Numbered from the stretch's first letter, positions 1-4,884 are shown. The stretch is DNA of 8,916 nt from an uncultured Clostridium sp. (GCA_958349075.1 CATWBR010000165.1:1-8916), one strand, 5' to 3'. The notes: a model not told the origin generated them from the sequence alone. Translations and numbers: made by a program.

Positions 1-48
1 CTATATATCTAAAGGATTTTAGGTATATGTATGGAAAGGAGAATTGCT

Positions 49-162
49 GTGAAGGTTAGATCATCAGTAAAACCAATTTGCGAAAAGTGCAAGATCATTA
101 AAAGAAAAGGCAGTATCAGAGTAATCTGTGAAAATCCAAAGCACAAACAAAGACAGGGCTGA
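49..162 (+). CDS. rpmJ: 50S ribosomal protein L36 (bL36), zinc-ribbon form
   Basis: This 37-residue gene is too short for most ORF callers. The product is the smallest protein of the large ribosomal subunit, where it binds 23S rRNA near the peptidyl-transferase side. The protein begins [15 protein letters not shown] and ends KHKQRQG, which matches the family along its whole length. Zinc ligands C11, C14, C27 and H32 are all present, so it is the zinc-binding (C+) type. The start is GTG at 49. It is chosen because the protein start fits the family and an AGGAG site at 37-41 lies 7 bases upstream. It is followed by rpsM after about 154 bases. The infA gene usually found upstream is not visible in the first 48 bases. 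The identification is near certain. Confidence 0.97.
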   Translation: MKVRSSVKPICEKCKIIKRKGSIRVICENPKHKQRQG

Positions 163-187
163 TAAGCATTTGTCTGCCTGATTTTTT
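151..187 (+). terminator. Candidate weak terminator or attenuator after rpmJ
   Basis: The end of rpmJ can form CAGGGC/GCCTG (154-159 with 176-180, one bulged G), or alternatively AGACA/TGTCT (151-155 with 171-175). The first pairing is followed directly by A plus six T (181-187). The stem is short and the loop long (16 nt), so any termination would be partial. It could reduce transcription of the S13-S11-S4-alpha-L17 part, or it could be chance. Folding energy was not computed. Confidence 0.35.
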
Positions 188-201
188 CGCACGGCTTTCT
201 A

Positions 202-229
202 TATGAACCACCAGGATAAGTTGTTCATA
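202..229 (+). promoter_or_regulatory. Inverted repeat in the rpsM leader
   Basis: TATGAAC (202-208) and GTTCATA (223-229) are perfect complements around a 14-base loop, in the 154-base spacer before rpsM. The stem is AT-rich and only 7 bp, so it is a modest candidate RNA structure. In E. coli, S4 represses this operon by binding an mRNA pseudoknot before rpsM. Whether this leader does anything similar is unknown, and I see no sequence match to the E. coli element. Confidence 0.35.
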
Positions 230-316
230 ACTATTCAGGGTTTACATGGAATGGCATAATACATTTAACTCAACTCAAAGAAGTAAAGAAAAAACTAATG
301 GAGGTGTACTACACAC

Positions 317-685
317 ATGGCTCGTATTTCAGGTGTTGATTTACCAAGAGAAAAACGCGTCGAGATCGGTTTAACTTACATCTACGGTATCGGTAGAACA
401 AGTGCAAGCCGTATTCTTGCAGAGGCTGGCGTTAATCCTGACACACGTGTTAAGGATTTAACTGACGACGAAGTTAAGAGAATCGCAGCAGTCATCACTG
501 AAAGTCAGGTTGTTGAAGGTGATTTACGTAGAGAAATCGCTATGAACATCAAGAGACTTCAGGAGATTGGATGCTACAGAGGAATTCGTCATAGAAAGAG
601 CCTTCCTGTTCGCGGTCAGAAGACTAAGACAAACGCAAGAACACGTAAGGGACCGAGAAAGACAGTAGCGAACAAGAAGAAATAA
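317..685 (+). CDS. rpsM: 30S ribosomal protein S13 (uS13)
   Basis: S13 sits in the head of the small subunit, contacts the P-site tRNA through its C-terminal tail, and forms bridges to the large subunit. The 122-residue length is normal. It begins [10 protein letters not shown] and has the helix-two-turns-helix part with [10 protein letters not shown] (21-30). The basic C-terminal signature [20 protein letters not shown] starts at residue 85, and a lysine-rich tail ends at 122. The ATG at 317 is preceded by GGAGGTG (300-306) at a 10-base spacing. The long untranslated spacers before (about 154 bases) and after (147 bases) are unusual for an operon that is tightly packed in many bacteria. Identification is certain. 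Confidence 0.98.
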   Translation: MARISGVDLPREKRVEIGLTYIYGIGRTSASRILAEAGVNPDTRVKDLTDDEVKRIAAVITESQVVEGDLRREIAMNIKRLQEIGCYRGIRHRKSLPVRGQKTKTNARTRKGPRKTVANKKK

Positions 686-752
686 TAATTGGTAACAAAT
701 AAGTTGTGAATCAGGTTAAGTTTTTAAGTAAACGTAAATTATTCGGTCGACA

Positions 753-774
753 AAATTCCGCGAGGCGGTAATTT
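753..774 (+). promoter_or_regulatory. Hairpin covering a Shine-Dalgarno-like site in the rpsK leader
   Basis: AAATT-CCGC (753-761) pairs with GCGG-(T)-AATTT (765-774), with loop GAG (762-764) and one bulged T (769). The AGGCGG at 763-768, a possible ribosome binding site for the small ORF at 775, lies in the loop and 3' arm. The right arm can instead pair with AATTACC at 790-796, so two folds exclude each other. There is no T-run after the hairpin, so it is not an intrinsic terminator. Function is inferred only. Confidence 0.4.
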
Positions 775-796
775 ATGAAGGAACTGATTAATTACC
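767..796 (+). promoter_or_regulatory. Alternative hairpin in the rpsK leader
   Basis: GGTAATT (767-773) is the exact complement of AATTACC (790-796), with a 16-base loop. It overlaps the 3' arm of the hairpin at 753-774, so only one of the two can form. This is the layout of a switchable leader, but the stem is AT-rich and no ligand or binding protein is indicated by the sequence. Confidence 0.3.
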
Positions 797-831
797 AGGA
801 TTCAATAATCGAAGAAAGTAGGTTAGTTTAA
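775..831 (+). CDS. Possible 18-codon leader ORF coupled to rpsK
   Basis: ATG at 775 opens an 18-residue frame, [18 protein letters not shown], ending in TAA at 829-831. One base later the rpsK ATG begins (833), an ideal arrangement for translational coupling or re-initiation. AGGCGG (763-768) lies 6 bases upstream of the ATG. By contrast, rpsK itself has only a weak site (AGGT, 820-823) compared with the strong sites of its neighbours, so coupling would make sense. Against this, the frame is very short, the peptide matches no family I know, and an open frame of 18 codons can arise by chance. I regard it as a candidate regulatory ORF, not an established gene. Confidence 0.3.
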   Translation: MKELINYQDSIIEESRLV

Positions 832-832
832 A

Positions 833-1234
833 ATGGCTAAAAAAGTGTCAACTGGTAAAAAAGTGACAAAAAAGCGTGTAAAGAAAAACGTTGAACGCGG
901 ACAGGCGCACATCCAGTCATCTTTTAATAACACAATCGTTACCTTAACTGATGTTCAGGGTAATGCATTGTCATGGGCAAGTGCTGGCGGTCTGGGATTT
1001 AGAGGTTCAAGGAAATCTACTCCATATGCAGCTCAGATGGCTGCAGAAACTGCTACAAAGGCAGCTCTCATCCATGGCTTAAAGTCAGTAGACGTTATGG
1101 TAAAAGGTCCGGGATCAGGCCGTGAAGCAGCAATCCGTGCCCTTCAGGCATGTGGTCTTGAAGTAACCAGCATTAAGGACGTAACTCCGGTTCCGCATAA
1201 CGGATGCCGTCCACCAAAACGTAGAAGAGTCTAA
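833..1234 (+). CDS. rpsK: 30S ribosomal protein S11 (uS11)
   Basis: S11 lies in the platform of the small subunit beside the E site and binds the 3' end region of 16S rRNA. The protein is 133 residues, a normal length. It has a lysine-rich N-terminal tail (1-20), the core beginning [18 protein letters not shown] near residue 23, and the conserved C-terminal end [18 protein letters not shown] (116-133). The ATG at 833 is the family start. The ribosome binding site is weak (AGGT at 820-823, 9 bases away), which stands out in this operon and may relate to the small ORF that ends one base upstream. rpsD follows after only 18 bases. Confidence 0.98.
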   Translation: MAKKVSTGKKVTKKRVKKNVERGQAHIQSSFNNTIVTLTDVQGNALSWASAGGLGFRGSRKSTPYAAQMAAETATKAALIHGLKSVDVMVKGPGSGREAAIRALQACGLEVTSIKDVTPVPHNGCRPPKRRRV

Positions 1235-1252
1235 TTAGGAGGTGCAAGTAAA

Positions 1253-1846
1253 GTGGCAGTAGATAGAGTTCCTGTACTTAAAAGATGTAGATCTCTTGAC
1301 CTGGATCCGGTTTATTTAGGAATCGACAAGAAATCCAAGAGAGAGTTAAAGAGAACCAACAGAAAGATGAGCGAGTATGGTCTTCAGTTAAGAGAGAAAC
1401 AGAAAGCAAAATTCATCTATGGTGTGTTAGAGAAACCTTTTAGAAATTATTATGCAAAAGCTTCCAGAATGTCCGGACAGGTTGGTACCAACCTTATGAT
1501 CCTTCTGGAGTGCAGACTGGATAATGTATTATTCAGAATGGGCTTTGGCCGTACGAGAAAAGAGACAAGACAGATCGTAGATCACAAGCATGTACTGGTT
1601 AACGGAAAGCCTGTAAACATTCCGTCTTACCGCGTAAAAGCTGGTGACACAATCGAGATCAAAGAGAAGTACAAAACTTCACAGAGATATAAAGATATAT
1701 TTGATGTAACAGCCGGAAGAATGGTACCTGCATGGTTAGAGGCTGACGCTGAAAACTTAAAGGGTGTCGTTAAAGAGTTACCAACCAGAGACGAAATTGA
1801 TGTTCCTGTAAATGAAGTGCTTATCGTCGAGTTATATTCCAAATAA
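1253..1846 (+). CDS. rpsD: 30S ribosomal protein S4 (uS4), zinc-free form
   Basis: S4 is a primary 16S rRNA-binding protein that nucleates assembly of the small subunit. In several bacteria it also represses its own operon by binding mRNA. The protein is 197 residues. It begins MAVDRVPVLKRCRSLDLDPV, which matches the Lachnospiraceae type of S4. It has only C12 in the N-terminal region, so the zinc-binding cysteine set is absent. The S4 RNA-binding domain covers about 84-150, with LLECRLDNVLFRMGFGRTRK starting at 84 and HVLVNGKPVNIPSYRVKAGD at about 113-132. The GTG start at 1253 is supported by AGGAGGTG (1237-1244). It is 18 bases from rpsK, the tightest junction of the operon. Confidence 0.98.
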   Translation: MAVDRVPVLKRCRSLDLDPVYLGIDKKSKRELKRTNRKMSEYGLQLREKQKAKFIYGVLEKPFRNYYAKASRMSGQVGTNLMILLECRLDNVLFRMGFGRTRKETRQIVDHKHVLVNGKPVNIPSYRVKAGDTIEIKEKYKTSQRYKDIFDVTAGRMVPAWLEADAENLKGVVKELPTRDEIDVPVNEVLIVELYSK

Positions 1847-1872
1847 TTAAGAGCTGACTAAAAATCACTGTT

Positions 1873-1900
1873 GCTGTACGGTCCTTCGGGGCCGTACAGC
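1873..1900 (+). promoter_or_regulatory. UUCG-capped 12-bp hairpin between rpsD and rpoA
   Basis: GCTGTACGGTCC (1873-1884) pairs with GGGGCCGTACAGC (from 1889 to 1900, one T-G pair) around a TTCG tetraloop (1885-1888) closed by C-G. The C(UUCG)G loop is among the most stable RNA tetraloops known. No T-run follows, since the next bases are GGCAATATCG, so it should not terminate by itself. Likely roles are mRNA stabilisation, an RNase processing boundary, or a protein-binding site that lets rpoA be expressed differently from the ribosomal protein genes upstream. The role is inferred; the structure is plain. Confidence 0.75.
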
Positions 1901-2009
1901 GGCAATATCGTTATGGTTCTGCATTCGGCAGACATCTAACAGATTATCTTCTCTTAGCTTATGGAGTATGGCAGACCCTCAATAAAAGTTCCCAAAAGGA
2001 GGGGCTATA

Positions 2010-2972
2010 GTGTTCGATTTTGAAAAACCGAAAATTGAAATTGCTGAGATTTCAGAAGACAAAAGATATGGCAAGTTTGTAGTTGAACCACTCGAAAGAG
2101 GATATGGAACTACTTTAGGAAATTCTTTAAGAAGAATTATGCTCTCTTCTTTGCCTGGCGCAGCAGTAAGTCAAGTGAAAATCGATGGCGTTTTGCATGA
2201 ATTCAGTTCTATTCCCGGTGTAAAGGAAGACGTAACTGAGATTATTATGAACATCAAAAGTTTGGCAATTAAGAATCTGAGCGAAACGAATGAGCCGAAG
2301 ACCGCTTATATCGAGTTCGAAGGAGAAGGCGTCGTAACGGCCGCTGATATCCAGGTTGATTCTGACATTGAGATTTTAAACCCTGAGCAGGTAATTGCCA
2401 CATTGAGCGGCGGTACGGACAGTAAGTTCTATATGGAACTGAACATCACCAAGGGCCGCGGCTACATCAGCGCAGACAAGAATAAGAACGACGAACTTCC
2501 AATCGGAATGATCGCTGTAGATTCCATCTATACACCTGTAGAGCGTGTCAATATGACCGTTGAGAATACCCGTGTAGGCCAGGTTACCGACTTCGATAAA
2601 CTGACACTGGATGTGTTTACAAACGGAACTCTTGCTCCTGATGAGGCAGTCAGCCTGGCAGCTAAAGTTCTCAGTGAGCATTTAAATCTGTTCATTGACC
2701 TTTCTGAGAATGCCAGAACCGCAGAGGTTATGGTAGAGAAGGAAGACAATGAAAAAGAGAAAGTGCTTGAGATGAACATTGATGAACTGGAGTTATCCGT
2801 ACGTTCATACAACTGTTTAAAGAGAGCAGGTATCAATACCGTGGAGGAGCTGTGCAACAGAACTCCGGAAGACATGATGAAGGTCAGAAACTTAGGCCGC
2901 AAGTCATTGGAAGAGGTACTTGCCAAATTAAAAGAATTAGGCTTACAGCTCAATCCGAGCGAAGAGGCTTAA
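2010..2972 (+). CDS. rpoA: DNA-directed RNA polymerase subunit alpha
   Basis: The alpha subunit dimerises to scaffold assembly of beta and beta', and its C-terminal domain binds UP-element DNA and activators. The protein is 320 residues. The N-terminal domain (about 1-230) carries the dimerisation signature starting [20 protein letters not shown] at residue 31. An acidic linker rich in E, K and D (about 231-250) leads to the C-terminal domain (about 255-315). There R265, N268, G296 and K298 fall in the motifs ELSVRSYNC and NLGRKSL, matching the DNA-contact residues known in E. coli. The GTG start at 2010 is chosen because AGGAGG (1997-2002) lies 7 bases upstream and the protein start fits the family. 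The 163-base spacer before it contains the UUCG hairpin. Confidence 0.98.
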   Translation: MFDFEKPKIEIAEISEDKRYGKFVVEPLERGYGTTLGNSLRRIMLSSLPGAAVSQVKIDGVLHEFSSIPGVKEDVTEIIMNIKSLAIKNLSETNEPKTAYIEFEGEGVVTAADIQVDSDIEILNPEQVIATLSGGTDSKFYMELNITKGRGYISADKNKNDELPIGMIAVDSIYTPVERVNMTVENTRVGQVTDFDKLTLDVFTNGTLAPDEAVSLAAKVLSEHLNLFIDLSENARTAEVMVEKEDNEKEKVLEMNIDELELSVRSYNCLKRAGINTVEELCNRTPEDMMKVRNLGRKSLEEVLAKLKELGLQLNPSEEA

Positions 2973-3010
2973 TCTTTACCGTTTAGAAGAAAGCATGGAG
3001 CACCTGGCAG

Positions 3011-3041
3011 GTAAGACCAAAAGGCACAGCCGGGCGCTTAC
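3011..3041 (+). promoter_or_regulatory. Hairpin in the rpoA-rplQ spacer
   Basis: GTAAG (3011-3015) pairs with CTTAC (3037-3041), and inside it GGC-ACA-GCC (3023-3031) can form a second short stem. No T-run follows. It is one of several small structures in the 128-base spacer before rplQ. The stems are short, so confidence in any function is low. Confidence 0.25.
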
Positions 3042-3056
3042 AAAATATAAGTCAGG

Positions 3057-3084
3057 CGGACAGTAAGTCCGAAGAAGCATGGAC
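3057..3084 (+). promoter_or_regulatory. Two competing hairpins just upstream of the rplQ ribosome binding site
   Basis: CGGAC (3057-3061) and GTCCG (3067-3071) form a 5-bp stem with loop AGTAA. The same GTCC (3067-3070) can instead pair with GGAC (3081-3084) around a 10-base loop. GGCG (3055-3058) can also pair with CGCC (3084-3087). These folds exclude one another and end about 16 bases before the rplQ Shine-Dalgarno site. Short stems make chance a real alternative. Confidence 0.3.
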
Positions 3085-3115
3085 GCCGGCTTCCACAATA
3101 ATGGAGGATTCAAAC

Positions 3116-3652
3116 ATGGCAGGATATAGAAAGCTGGGAAAAACTTCCAGCCAGAGAAAAGCATTACTTAGAAACCAGGTTACCAACCTGTTATACCACG
3201 GCAAAATCACTACGACTGAAGCAAGAGCTAAAGAAGTAAAGAAAATCGCCGAGGGCTTAATTGCTATGGCAGTTAAAGAAAAAGATAACTTCGAAACCGT
3301 TAAAGTTACTGCAAAAGTTGCACGCAAAGACAAAGACGGCAAGAGGGTAAAAGAAGTTGTTGACGGCAAGAAAGTAACCGTTTACGACGAAGTAGAGAAA
3401 GAGATCAAGAAAGACAAACCATCCAGACTTCATGCAAGAAGACAGATGTTAAAAGTTTTCTATGATATCACAGAAGTTCCTACTGCAAAAGCAGGCAGAA
3501 AGAAAAACACGAAATCCGTAGATATGCCGGCAAAACTCTTTGATGAGATTGCTCCTAAATACGTTAACCGTAACGGTGGATACACAAGAATCGTTAAAAT
3601 CGGCCAGCGTAAGGGCGACGGCGCTATGGAAGTTTTATTAGAGCTTGTTTAA
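3116..3652 (+). CDS. rplQ: 50S ribosomal protein L17 (bL17) with internal insertion
   Basis: L17 is a large-subunit protein near the peptide exit tunnel opening. The start is set at ATG 3116 and not the in-frame ATG at 3101. The protein then begins [20 protein letters not shown] as the family does, and GGAGG (3103-3107) sits 8 bases upstream, whereas the 3101 ATG overlaps that site. The 178 residues exceed the usual 115-130. Conserved parts are 1-50 and about 103-178 ([28 protein letters not shown], ending LLELV). They are separated by a lysine- and glutamate-rich insertion of about 50 residues (about 53-102). I believe this insertion is lineage-typical for Lachnospiraceae, from memory. The gene closes the ribosomal operon. 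Confidence 0.97.
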   Translation: MAGYRKLGKTSSQRKALLRNQVTNLLYHGKITTTEARAKEVKKIAEGLIAMAVKEKDNFETVKVTAKVARKDKDGKRVKEVVDGKKVTVYDEVEKEIKKDKPSRLHARRQMLKVFYDITEVPTAKAGRKKNTKSVDMPAKLFDEIAPKYVNRNGGYTRIVKIGQRKGDGAMEVLLELV

Positions 3653-3667
3653 TCTGTCAGTATAGAT

Positions 3668-3710
3668 AACGAAAAAAGGCATTCCCGCTTTGGGAGTGCC
3701 TTTTTTCGTT
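3668..3710. terminator. Bidirectional intrinsic terminator between rplQ and the LysR gene
   Basis: The stem pairs 3668-3686 with 3692-3710 over 19 positions, including one T-G pair, around loop GCTTT. The lower stem is six A (3672-3677) against six T (3701-3706). The A-run side serves as a T-run on the other strand, so it can stop transcription from rplQ (+) and from the convergent LysR gene (-). It lies 16 bases after the rplQ stop. Confidence 0.93.
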
Positions 3711-3734
3711 GTCCGCTTATATGCTCGGGAGATG

Positions 3735-3785
3735 CCGTTATGCCTTTGGGCAGGCGATGAAGCCTCGCGCGGAGGCATAAGGCGG
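3735..3785. repeat. GC-rich inverted-repeat element in the convergent spacer
   Basis: TTATGCCT (3738-3745) and AGGCATAA (3773-3780) form outer arms, and AGGC (3752-3755) and GCCT (3762-3765) form inner arms. The GCCT/AGGC units alternate, so the element can fold as one long hairpin or as two adjacent ones. No T-run is present. Composition and shape resemble short palindromic intergenic repeats, but only one full copy lies in this window. A partial look-alike (TTATGCCT then CAGGC) occurs near 8869-8888. It may also help block read-through between the convergent genes. Confidence 0.4.
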
Positions 3786-3809
3786 GGAACAATATAAGGC
3801 TTGCATAAT

Positions 3810-4673
3810 TTACAACTCTTTAAAGTATTCCAGAAAGGCCTCCGCTGCCTTTGAAAGGTAGCGGTCGGGTGTCCATACGGCCATGGGACTGGTGGAGAGG
3901 CTCGGATCCTCCAGAATCTTAAGAATTAACTGATCCTGAGCCATCTGGAGGGCGCTGAACGGCAGGACTGCAATACCCAGCCCGGACTCAGCGGCCCGGA
4001 GGGCTGTGTAGGAACGTTCCGTCTTGCATATGATATGGGGCTTGGCATTGTACTGGGCAAATGATTCCTCAAGAAGCGCTTCATAGCGCCTGTAGATAAT
4101 CAGTTTCTTTTTATCCAGCTCCCTGACGGAGCAGGAGAGGGCGTCGGACCAGTTATAAGAGGGGGACATGGCGGCCACCATGGGTTCCGACTTCTTGCGG
4201 ATGGAGTTGAGTCCCTTTGTATTGAAAGGAGAACGCAGGATTCCGATATCCACGATTCCCTTGGTCAGAAGCTCGCTGATATAAGAGGTATTTCCTTCGA
4301 AAATCTCAAAATTGATCAGAGGAAATTTACGATGAAATTCACCGATTGAGGGAGACAGGATCAGCGGAATTGCAGTCGGCGTGATGCCGACAAAAATAGT
4401 CCCCTGGCATCCGTTGGCATAGTCGCTGATCTCACTCTGTGCAGCCTCACTGAGGGCCAGGATCTGCTTTGCACGGATCAGAAAGAGCTGTCCGACGTCG
4501 GTGAGCTTTACTTTTCTAGAATCCCTTTCAAACAGTACGACATTCAGTTCCTCCTCCAGTTTTTTTAACTGCTGGCTGAGGGGCGGCTGGGTCAGATGCA
4601 GCCGCGCAGCCGCAGCTGTGATAGAACCTTCCTCAGCGATTGCTATAAAATAGTGAAGTTGTCTTAATTCCAT
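3810..4673 (-). CDS. LysR-family transcriptional regulator
   Basis: This 287-residue protein has the standard LysR layout. An N-terminal winged helix-turn-helix begins MELRQLHYFIAIAEEGSITA, with the recognition helix region LHLTQPPLSQQLKKLEEEL at about 25-43. A linker helix ends near 90, and a periplasmic-binding-like effector domain covers about 91-287 (GTIFVGITPTAIPLILSP; later ESGLGIAVLPFSALQ). The start is taken at 4673 because MELRQLHYF is the typical LysR beginning. GGAGG (complement of 4678-4682) lies close upstream. A longer in-frame start at 4727 has no ribosome binding site. The gene is divergent from the permease operon and is probably its activator, responding to the transported compound or a product. 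The effector cannot be read from sequence. The layout recalls E. coli abgR-abgABT. Confidence 0.93.
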   Translation of the reverse strand: MELRQLHYFIAIAEEGSITAAAARLHLTQPPLSQQLKKLEEELNVVLFERDSRKVKLTDVGQLFLIRAKQILALSEAAQSEISDYANGCQGTIFVGITPTAIPLILSPSIGEFHRKFPLINFEIFEGNTSYISELLTKGIVDIGILRSPFNTKGLNSIRKKSEPMVAAMSPSYNWSDALSCSVRELDKKKLIIYRRYEALLEESFAQYNAKPHIICKTERSYTALRAAESGLGIAVLPFSALQMAQDQLILKILEDPSLSTSPMAVWTPDRYLSKAAEAFLEYFKEL

Positions 4674-4679
4674 AGGACC

Positions 4680-4696
4680 TCCGTACGGATAGATAA
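4680..4696. promoter_or_regulatory. Palindrome and repeated half-site over the LysR gene's ribosome binding region
   Basis: TCCGTACGGA (4680-4689) is a perfect 10-bp palindrome that overlaps the Shine-Dalgarno site of the LysR gene. It is followed by ATAGATAA (4689-4696). The same ATAGATAA recurs at 4743-4750 as the right arm of the LysR-type dyad. This could be a second binding site for autoregulation; the evidence is only sequence repetition. Confidence 0.3.
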
Positions 4697-4725
4697 AGTT
4701 TCCCCGGACAAAACTAAGAAAGTTC

Positions 4726-4748
4726 ATCTATATGTTTTTCGAATAGAT
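4726..4748. promoter_or_regulatory. LysR-type regulator binding site (T-N11-A dyad)
   Basis: ATCTAT (4726-4731) and ATAGAT (4743-4748) are perfect 6-bp inverted repeats separated by 11 bases, which gives the LysR consensus T-N11-A at 4731 and 4743. The centre (4737) lies about 65 bp upstream of the transcription start predicted from the promoter at 4767-4795. That is the classic location of the LysR recognition site. The site probably binds the adjacent divergent LysR protein. Confidence 0.7.
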
Positions 4749-4770
4749 AAGATATTTTATCAATATTTTA
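4746..4770. promoter_or_regulatory. Candidate LysR activation subsite next to the -35 element
   Basis: GATAAGATATTTTATC (4746-4761) is a 16-bp near-perfect palindrome with one imperfect pair. ATATTTTA also occurs as a direct repeat at 4752-4759 and 4763-4770, spaced 11 bp, about one helix turn. The block fills the space between the T-N11-A dyad and the -35 hexamer, where LysR proteins usually have their activation subsite. AT-rich DNA readily gives such repeats by chance, so this is tentative. Confidence 0.4.
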
Positions 4771-4795
4771 CATATTAATACCCCGGTGCTACAAT
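4767..4795 (+). promoter_or_regulatory. SigmaA promoter of the permease-dipeptidase operon
   Basis: The -35 is TTTACA (4767-4772, 5 of 6 to TTGACA) and the -10 is TACAAT (4790-4795, 5 of 6 to TATAAT), with the optimal 17-base spacing. Transcription should start near 4802, giving a leader of about 97 bases before the permease ATG at 4899. The placement relative to the LysR dyad supports activation by the divergent regulator. Confidence 0.8.
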
Positions 4796-4806
4796 GTCAA
4801 TATAAA

Positions 4807-4820
4807 TCAAAACGTTTTGA
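4807..4820. promoter_or_regulatory. Perfect 14-bp palindrome downstream of the promoter, candidate repressor operator
   Basis: TCAAAACGTTTTGA reads the same on both strands and is centred about 12 bp after the predicted transcription start, an ideal position for a roadblock or repressor. The AAAACGTTTT core with central CG is typical of LacI/GalR-family operators. It differs from an idealised CcpA site (TGAAAACGTTTTCA) only at positions 2 and 13. No LacI-type gene is in the window. The bound protein is unknown. Confidence 0.5.
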
Positions 4821-4870
4821 AAACACTGATTCACAACTCGCAGCGGGGGACGCGGCAACAAAAAACATAT

Positions 4871-4884
4871 CGTTCAGGGGAACG
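4871..4884 (+). promoter_or_regulatory. Small hairpin abutting the permease ribosome binding site
   Basis: CGTTC (4871-4875) pairs with GAACG (4880-4884) around loop AGGG. Its last base is the first G of the GGGGAGG ribosome binding site (4884-4890). It may modulate access of ribosomes to the permease start, but a 5-bp stem can be chance. Confidence 0.25.

Noticed and set aside
1..48. Possible 3' end of infA upstream of rpmJ
   Set aside because: No frame ends with a recognisable IF-1 C-terminus; the bases look like spacer only.
232..260. Promoter upstream of rpsM (TATTCA-N17-CATAAT)
   Set aside because: The -10 is fair but the -35 matches only 3 of 6, so it is not called as a feature.
1961..2023. 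20-codon frame overlapping the rpoA start
   Set aside because: No ribosome binding site; it runs through the rpoA Shine-Dalgarno site, so most likely chance.
2528..2953. Minus-strand frame of 141 codons opposite rpoA
   Set aside because: Serine-rich low-complexity translation with no motif, fully inside rpoA.
2995..3066. 23-codon basic frame [23 protein letters not shown] in the rpoA-rplQ spacer
   Set aside because: Only a poor ribosome binding site (AGAAGAAAG) precedes it, and there is no known family. Kept as a remark, not called as a gene.
3101..3115. Upstream in-frame ATG of rplQ adding five residues
   Set aside because: The ATG overlaps the GGAGG that serves the ATG at 3116, and L17 proteins begin at MAGYRKLG.
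4674..4727. Longer start of the LysR gene adding 18 residues
   Set aside because: No ribosome binding site lies upstream of 4727, and the added residues precede the standard LysR start MELRQLHYF.
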